Positions 59,082-64,000 of a stretch of DNA of 64,000 nt are shown here, in pieces. Numbering within the stretch: the first letter of the stretch is position 1; every line of letters begins with the position of its first letter. The notes below the pieces were generated by a model. It was not told the origin of the DNA and did no database searches. It saw only the letters and a list, made by a program, of their open reading frames with translations. A program made the translations under genes and the position numbers. The stretch is from assembly GCA_965261105.1 (NCBI GenBank), contig CBDHCM010000006.1, positions 4,092,001-4,156,000 of the forward strand, written 5' to 3'. The stretch comes from Aldehydirespirator sp965261105 (GTDB lineage: Bacteria; Actinomycetota; Acidimicrobiia; Acidimicrobiales; Aldehydirespiratoraceae).

Positions 59082-59897
59082 TCAGCCGCCTGCTTCCGGC
59101 TGCTCCTCATCGCCGGGGGCTTCCTCTGTGTCCTCTACCACAGGGATATACCTTTCTTCATGTTGCAGATACTTCAATGGCACTTTCTCAGACTTGAGTC
59201 TTGCTCCTGATCCCAGCCGGGCTATCACCTGCGCTGTTCGAGACCCCGGAATCGACTTGATGTCGAGAGCAGCCAGATAGTAGGTGGCCACAGGATCAAG
59301 GAGGACAGTGATCAAAGCTCGCGGAGGTATCTCAAACGGGCAGGGCGGAGAGTCCCCGCCGCCGCTATAGGCGATTTCTGCTCCGTTCCCCAAGACCACC
59401 TTGATTTCCTCCGCTGATTCTGTCAACGCCCCAGCATTGGTGAACTCCAGCGCTATGCGCCCACGCTCATCCGAGGGTCCGCGGTATAGCTCACGGATCG
59501 GACGCTTACCTTCGCTACCGGGCTGGATGAACCCTTCCACCAGATGCCGTTCCTTCGTCCACTTGGTGTACCACCGCATGGACACAGGAGCCGCCCGCTT
59601 CCTCGCCTCAGCAGCCTGCTGAACGGCTGTCCATACCAGAGCAATGGTCGCCAAGGCTGTCACCGCTGCCGCGCTAGCGGTCAGAGCGGCGGCTTCCTCA
59701 GCCGCAGCCGAACCATCCTTTGTCAACAGAGCGAACGCCTTCAGCAACAGGAAAACGCTGAACCCGGCCACGATCACCGCGTAAGAGGCCATCACAACCC
59801 ATAGGACTCGACTCCAGCGGAAACTGCCTTGCTTGGTCACAGCGCCCCACATCCGTTGTGCCTGCCATTTCACCCATCGCACAACCCGGCGATACAC
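59082..59897 (-). CDS. Hypothetical two-helix membrane protein
   Basis: 271 residues. Two N-terminal membrane helices (VVMASYAVIVAGFSVFLLLKAF; LTASAAAVTALATIALVWTAV) with a short loop, then a soluble domain of strands (RIALEFTNAGALTESAEEIKVVLGN, ALITVLLDPVATYYLAAL) and an acidic tail. This layout occurs in many accessory-region proteins of unknown role. The start is GTG at 59897, only 15 bases from the left end of the IS1595 element, so its promoter may have been changed by that insertion. Confidence 0.65.
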   Translation of the reverse strand: MYRRVVRWVKWQAQRMWGAVTKQGSFRWSRVLWVVMASYAVIVAGFSVFLLLKAFALLTKDGSAAAEEAAALTASAAAVTALATIALVWTAVQQAAEARKRAAPVSMRWYTKWTKERHLVEGFIQPGSEGKRPIRELYRGPSDERGRIALEFTNAGALTESAEEIKVVLGNGAEIAYSGGGDSPPCPFEIPPRALITVLLDPVATYYLAALDIKSIPGSRTAQVIARLGSGARLKSEKVPLKYLQHEERYIPVVEDTEEAPGDEEQPEAGG

Positions 59898-59911
59898 CGT
59901 CTCGTGCTGCT

Positions 59912-61118
59912 CCGGCGACTACATAGATGGCTAGCCAGACCCGAGGTCGGAGCGGGGTTTGATGTCACACCCCTGTGGGATCATGGGGACATGAGTAAAG
60001 CCCATGAGATCGTCCGCACCGGGATGAGGCTCGCGGAGTTCTTTCGCCGGTTCCCCGATGACCGGGCGGCTGAGGTGTGGTTCGTGTCTCGCCGCTGGCC
60101 GAGCGGTCCGGTCTGTCCGCACTGTGGGGGTGGCCGGGTGTCGGAGGTGGCGTAGCGGCGTCCGATGCCGTACCGGTGCCGCGAGTGTCGCAAGCATTTC
60201 TCGGTGATGAGCCACACCCTCATGCACGCCTCGAAGTTGGGCGCTCAAACGTGGCTGCTGGCGATCTTCTTGATTGTGGCGAACCCGAAGGGCCGGTCGT
60301 CGGTGCAGCTCGCCGCCGACCTGGGCGTCACCCAGAAGACGGCGTGGCACTTGGCGCACCGCACCCGCCAAGCACTCGCAGAAGGCGGACTCCCCGGCTT
60401 TGACGGCCCGGTAGAGGCCGACGAGACGTACATCGGCGGCAAGGCCCGCAACCGCCACGCCCACAAGGCCGATCCGGGCAAGACCGCCGTGATCGGTGTC
60501 AAAGACCGCCGCACCGGCACTGTCGCCGCCACACCGGTGCACGAGGTCACCACCGCCACAGCGACCGCGATGGTTGCCGCCACCACCCGCCAGGGTGCGG
60601 AGGTCTACACCGACGGCAGCCGCATCTACGACCCACTCGCGGCGATGGGCTTCAACCATGCTCGGGTCATCCACGGCCTCGGCGAGTACGTCCGCGGTTC
60701 GGTGTCCACCAACGGCGTCGAGAACTACTGGAGCCTGTTGAAGCGCACCTACATCGGCACCTACCACTACATGTCAGACGACCATCTGCACCGCTACATC
60801 GAGGAACACTCGTTCCGCTACAACCGCCGCAACCGGCACGTCATCGACAAGATGAGCGAAGCCGCCGCGGCGATGGAGGGTCGGTCGCTGACCTACCGGG
60901 AGTTGACAGGCTCCCGCGGCTGACGCGTAGTGTGGGCGACATGACCGACCCCGAACCGACGGCTGAACAGCCGCTCGTCACGGTCGAACAGTTGGAACGT
61001 GCTACCGACGCTCTGCTCGCGGCCGCTCCCAAGTCCTCAACTGAGGGAAGTGGGGTTGGGGGAGGCGTTCCCTCCCCCAACCCGCCGCTCGGCGGCTAGC
61101 CATCTATGTAGTCGCCGG
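59912..61118. mobile_element. IS1595-family element, 1207 bp
   Basis: Bounded by perfect 25-bp inverted repeats (59912-59936 and 61094-61118; outer bases CCGGCGACTACATAG). The flanking bases do not form a direct repeat: the right flank is IS481 transposase DNA, while the left flank is unrelated. A rearrangement or deletion therefore followed insertion. The transposase inside carries an in-frame stop. Confidence 0.85.
59991..60923 (+). pseudogene. IS1595-family (ISXO2-like) transposase with in-frame TAG
   Basis: Reads MSKAHEIVRTGMRLAEFFRRF, a CPHC/CREC zinc ribbon, then VEADETYIGGKARN, VYTDGSRIYDPL and TNGVENYWSLLKRTYIG, the conserved acidic and Asn/Glu residues of the family, to GSRG. One TAG at 60153-60155, between SEVA and RRPMPYRC, interrupts an otherwise continuous frame of 311 codons. 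A point mutation is the plain explanation; the second part alone starts at MPYRC and lacks half of the zinc ribbon. Confidence 0.88.
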
Positions 61119-61921
61119 TTGAAGCGCTCGACTTTGCCGTTGGTCTGGGGCCGGTAGGGGCGGGTGCGCCTGGGGCTGGTGCGGGTGTCTTTGAGCGCTT
61201 CGCGGAAGTCGTCGGAGCGGTAGCAGCCGCCGTTGTGTGTGAGGACTCTCTCGCAGGCGATCCCGTTGAGGGCGTAGAAGGCGGCGGCGCGTCTCCGGAA
61301 CCCTGCGGCGGTGGGTCCGGTCTCGTTGCTGTGGATCTGTGAGTAGCCGAGGCGGGTGCGGTCGTCGATGGCGGTGTGGACGTAGCGCCGGCCCGCCCTC
61401 TGGCGGGGTCCGGCGTTGCCGCGTCCGTGGGTGCGCCAGCCGCCGCCGTCGGGGATCGCGGGGAGCTTCTTGATGTCGACGTGGACCAGCTCGCCTGGAT
61501 TTTCTCGCTGGTAGCGCAACGGTTCGGGGGGCGGGCCGGTGCTGCGGTCGCCTCTGTCGAGGCGGCCCAGCCCCTCAGCGCCGCAGATGCGGTGCACCGT
61601 GGAGGCGTTCATGGCGAGCACATGGGCGACGAACCCGGCGCCGCGGCGGCAGCGGCGGCGCAGCTCGATCACCTTGCTGCGTTGCGGCTCGGGGGTGCGC
61701 CTCGGGCTGCGACGGGGCCGGCTCGACCTGTCCTGGAGGCCCGCTTCGCCCTCGGCGCGCCAACGGCCGCACCACTTGCGCACCGTCTTGTCGTCGACCT
61801 GGAACCGCTGCGCGACAGCCGACACGCTCCAACCGTCCTCCACGACCAGGCGGACCATCTTGAGGCGCTGCGCCGGGGTGAGCGCCGCGTCGGGGTGCTG
61901 GGGCCGTCTAGTCTGTGACAT
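61119..61921 (-). pseudogene. IS481-family transposase, C-terminus missing
   Basis: About 268 residues. HTH region (LVVEDGWSVSAVAQRFQVDD), then the integrase core with VHVDIKKLP, AIDDRTRLGYSQI and the Glu in QTNGKVERFNR, so the catalytic triad is present. After RFNR the reading frame enters the IS1595 terminal repeat and ends in foreign sequence. The last 50-60 residues of the family are absent. The start is ATG at 61921. Confidence 0.85.
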
Positions 61922-62041
61922 GTCATCTCCTGGGGGGAGGTCGGGGGTAGTTGACACCCCGCATCCTCCCTCAGGAGATCACCCAGACCCGGCCACCCCC
62001 TCCAGCCCGTCGCAGAAGGGACAACGTCTCAGGTTGTCACA
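61119..62041. mobile_element. IS481-family element, 3' end lost
   Basis: One end (about 62012-62041, TGTGACAACCTGAGACG on the minus strand) and the 5' part of the transposase are present. The other side is cut at the IS1595 boundary and its terminal repeat is not found to the left of that element. The element is thus a partner in a nested or rearranged IS cluster. Confidence 0.78.
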
Positions 62042-62170
62042 TCTAGTCTGTGACATGTCATCTCCTGGGGGGAGGTCGGGGGTGCTTGACACCCCACATC
62101 CTCCCTCAGGAGATCACCCAGACTCGGTCACCCCCGGCCCGACGCAGAAGGGACAACGTCTTGGGTTGTC
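61907..62170. repeat. 135-bp tandem duplication of the IS481 end
   Basis: 61907-62041 and 62042-62170 are near-identical, each running from tctagtctgtgacatgtcat to agggacaacgtc and the terminal ggttgtcaca. Each contains the first five codons of the transposase and an imperfect hairpin (catctcctggggg ... ccctcaggagat). The outer copy is the truncated head of a second IS481 lying head-to-tail with the first. Confidence 0.85.
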
Positions 62171-62194
62171 ACACCTAACCCTTGGAGGGTCGCC

Positions 62195-62344
62195 ATGAGC
62201 AGACGCAGTAGCTACCGCTCCGGGGGTCGCGTCGCATCGAGCCGAACGTCTCGACGGGCAACCCCTGCTAGTCCCCGACGTTCCCTGAGCCACCCGCTGG
62301 CCCAAGGTGTTCTGGCATCCCTGTGGTCGCCTTCAGCGTCCTAA
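62195..62344 (+). CDS. Possible small Ser/Arg-rich protein
   Basis: 49 residues (MSRRSSYRSGGRVASSRTSR, then a hydrophobic end GVLASLWSPSAS). ATG at 62195 follows TTGGAGGGTC at good spacing. The composition resembles the doubtful ORF at 57632. It lies between the IS481 remnant and the TIGR04255 operon. It may be real or chance. Confidence 0.3.
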   Translation: MSRRSSYRSGGRVASSRTSRRATPASPRRSLSHPLAQGVLASLWSPSAS

Positions 62345-62391
62345 GCTAGAGTATCGTATCGTCAGTTCATCAACCGCTGCGGCAGGAGAAA

Positions 62392-63171
62392 ATGGCCACA
62401 ACCAACCTAACCGGGTCTCCTTCCCAAATCCGGCGTCAATACCGCAACCCGCCGATTGAAGAGGCGTTTTGTGAGATACGTTTCACTCCTAGTCCTGATT
62501 TCGACCCGACTATACCCGGTTTGATCTATCAGAGGCTTCAGGCTGACTATTCAGCCAAGCCCCGCGAACAGAACACGCTAGAACCTGACATCAGTCTGCC
62601 CATTGACCCAGAACAAGAAGCCTCGTTCAAGTTTAAGCAAGCGCGCCGCGTCCAGCTTCGGAGCAACGATGACAAGCGCTATATTAGCCTCGGTGCTGAT
62701 GTAATCAGCATTCACATAGTACGGCCATACTCGTCGTGGGAAGACTTCAGTAATCAGATCAGTACAGCACTTGCCGCCTACGAGACAATCGCTAAGCCAA
62801 CGGGAATTGCACGTATCGAAATTCGGTATATCAATCGCATTGTTGTGCAGGCCCAAGTGATCGAGCTAACAGACTATTTCACTTCACCGCCAGAGCCTCC
62901 CAAATCACTGCCTCAAGACATCCGATCATTTCTTGTGCGTATAGATTCACAATATGATGATACCACTCGCCTCATAACGACATTTGCGAGTAATGATGCT
63001 GGCATGGATCGAGTCGCCGTTATTCTAGACATAAGCGTAACAAGGGAGCGGATATCACCCATACCTATTGCTGATGCCAGCAACATCATCGATGAACTCC
63101 GTACTATTGAGCGGTTCGGCTTTGAATCATCAATAACAGACAAGGCAAGGACACTATTCGATGAGAACTGA
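62392..63171 (+). CDS. TIGR04255 family protein
   Basis: 259 residues. The N-terminal NPPIEEAFCEIRFTPSPDF and the later IARIEIRYINRIVV are the hallmarks of the sporadically distributed TIGR04255 family, whose function is unknown. ATG at 62392 follows GGCAGGAG. Base composition is clearly AT-richer than the first 46 kb, a sign of horizontal transfer. Its last codons overlap the next gene by 11 bases. Confidence 0.8.
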   Translation: MATTNLTGSPSQIRRQYRNPPIEEAFCEIRFTPSPDFDPTIPGLIYQRLQADYSAKPREQNTLEPDISLPIDPEQEASFKFKQARRVQLRSNDDKRYISLGADVISIHIVRPYSSWEDFSNQISTALAAYETIAKPTGIARIEIRYINRIVVQAQVIELTDYFTSPPEPPKSLPQDIRSFLVRIDSQYDDTTRLITTFASNDAGMDRVAVILDISVTRERISPIPIADASNIIDELRTIERFGFESSITDKARTLFDEN

Positions 63172-63604
63172 ACAGGTTATAGGGTCCAATAATGTCACCT
63201 CGATATCAGGCATCCTCGCTCATACGGCAGTCGATGAGTTTTCTTATGCACCATCTATATGGATGTCTCATCCACGTATCCTCGAAGCAATGCCCATTGA
63301 TGAGAACCTGCTTGTAGGCTCATTTTGCTCTGAATATGCTCGCTTGCATGTCAAGTGGATGGTGGCACTACTATGCAAGTCAACACAGTTTGAATCAACT
63401 GCTAACCCTCTACAGTTGATGTTCAACTCCTACACAGGTCCGATGTATCCAGATATGGAGCTTGAACATATCTTGCCTGCTCAAATACCGAAGAACGAAC
63501 AAATCATAGAAGCGACCGTTTATGGTGCAGAATACGAATGGTCAGGACTTGCTCTATCTGATGTCGAATTGGACGCTATAATTCATGAGGGCAGAGATGC
63601 CTGA
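63161..63604 (+). CDS. Hypothetical protein, second gene of TIGR04255 operon
   Basis: 147 residues, not recognised: SGILAHTAVDEFSYAPSIWM, SFCSEYARLHVKWMVALLCK and a C-terminal DVELDAIIHEGRDA. No signal peptide. It overlaps the TIGR04255 gene upstream (11 bases) and the next gene downstream (8 bases), so the three are translated as a unit. Confidence 0.68.
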   Translation: MRTEQVIGSNNVTSISGILAHTAVDEFSYAPSIWMSHPRILEAMPIDENLLVGSFCSEYARLHVKWMVALLCKSTQFESTANPLQLMFNSYTGPMYPDMELEHILPAQIPKNEQIIEATVYGAEYEWSGLALSDVELDAIIHEGRDA

Positions 63605-64000
63605 TGGTCAATGGTATACAGTCGTAGGTGGCACAGGTATTGCTCAAGGAGACATTCTCCACTCTTGTCCCGTTCCTGTGCTTGGCGGAGTGCTTCCATT
63701 CTCCCTTGAACCCTATCACAGAAGCGTGAGGGTACACGAATTGGACCTCATCGTGCTATCGCAAAGCTGTGACCTTGAGAATTCTAAGATTGATAATGTG
63801 CTCTTGGCTGAAGTTACTGACTGGGAGACCGTCAAGCACCGCGGCCAGGATCATGTAAAGGCTACATCGTTCCGAAATGCCTTGGTGCAAGGTAATGTCC
63901 CAGGCTATTCTCTGTTACACAAATCCGAGTTGAGTGTAGCGCTAGACTGGTCAATCGCTGATTTCCACCGCCTACACTTACTCTCGAAGACATCTCTAGA
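63597..64000 (+). CDS. Hypothetical protein with SQSCDLE motif, 3' end beyond window
   Basis: At least 134 residues. After MPDGQWYTVVGGTGIAQGD it reads ILHSCPVPVL and later LIVLSQSCDLENSKIDNVLL. The pattern GDI...CPVP...LSQSCDLE recurs in unassigned proteins of defence or mobile islands as far as I recall. ATG at 63597 overlaps the previous stop. No stop before the right edge. Confidence 0.65.
   Translation, partial: MPDGQWYTVVGGTGIAQGDILHSCPVPVLGGVLPFSLEPYHRSVRVHELDLIVLSQSCDLENSKIDNVLLAEVTDWETVKHRGQDHVKATSFRNALVQGNVPGYSLLHKSELSVALDWSIADFHRLHLLSKTSL

Noticed and set aside
60153..60155. TAG recoding (pyrrolysine or readthrough) in the IS1595 transposase
   Set aside because: One isolated stop in a transposase is ordinary decay; no recoding signal or machinery is visible.
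46676..64000. A complete prophage
   Set aside because: A phage-type methyltransferase and an integrase-like gene occur, but there are no terminase, portal, capsid, tail or lysis genes.

Overview
The window is high-GC DNA from an actinobacterium. The clearest lineage marker is a mycothiol ligase (MshC) domain at 40886-43633. Several luciferase-like flavin/F420 oxidoreductases, GTG starts, ATGA/GTGA-coupled operons and a tRNA without an encoded CCA fit. I would guess Acidimicrobiia or a relative, but nothing here proves the class. There is no rRNA, no CRISPR array and no complete prophage.

Region 1 (1-23.6 kb) is a catabolic island: an amidohydrolase, three luciferase-like oxidoreductases, two RidA proteins, a MaoC hydratase, a haem-oxygenase-fold enzyme, two alpha/beta hydrolases, a three-part ABC importer, an MmgE/PrpD protein, an acyl-CoA dehydrogenase, two arginine-deiminase-fold proteins, a CaiB-type CoA-transferase and short-chain dehydrogenases. 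A FadR-type GntR repressor sits in the middle. Four near-identical sites with the core GTC-N-GAC, plus one looser palindrome, lie in front of the transcription units, so the island looks like one regulon. The order of enzyme types recalls a Rut-like route for a nitrogen-containing compound; the substrate is unknown. The island is decaying: one oxidoreductase is frameshifted, a dehydrogenase and the binding-protein gene are fused by a deletion, another dehydrogenase is fused to half of a deiminase-like protein, and a histidine kinase survives only as a C-terminal fragment. A 43-bp repeat, amplified 12-fold, splits the transporter operon.

Region 2 (23.7-29.4 kb) holds housekeeping-type genes: a metallo-beta-lactamase-fold hydrolase, a zinc-ribbon protein, a cyclophilin, a 3-hydroxyacyl-CoA dehydrogenase, a HAD phosphatase with a coupled HExxH protein, and a secreted beta-propeller protein.

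Region 3 (29.6-43.6 kb) is a codirectional minus-strand run: a MshC-CysRS fusion, a solitary molybdenum hydroxylase large subunit, a 1745-residue exonuclease-DinG-RecQ fusion, and a UvrD-like helicase cut in two by an IS1380-family element with a 5-bp target duplication. These two fusion proteins are the most unusual intact genes in the window.

Region 4 (43.7-64 kb) is accessory: a Fic protein, an old-yellow-enzyme-type reductase, tRNA-Arg(CCT), a coupled pair made of a degenerate tyrosine recombinase and a DDE transposase-like protein, an HTH protein, a truncated type IIG-like restriction fragment, a secreted Calx-beta cassette with two lipoproteins, a phage-type adenine methyltransferase, several orphans, nested IS1595/IS481 remnants, and finally an AT-richer three-gene operon led by a TIGR04255-family protein that runs off the right edge.
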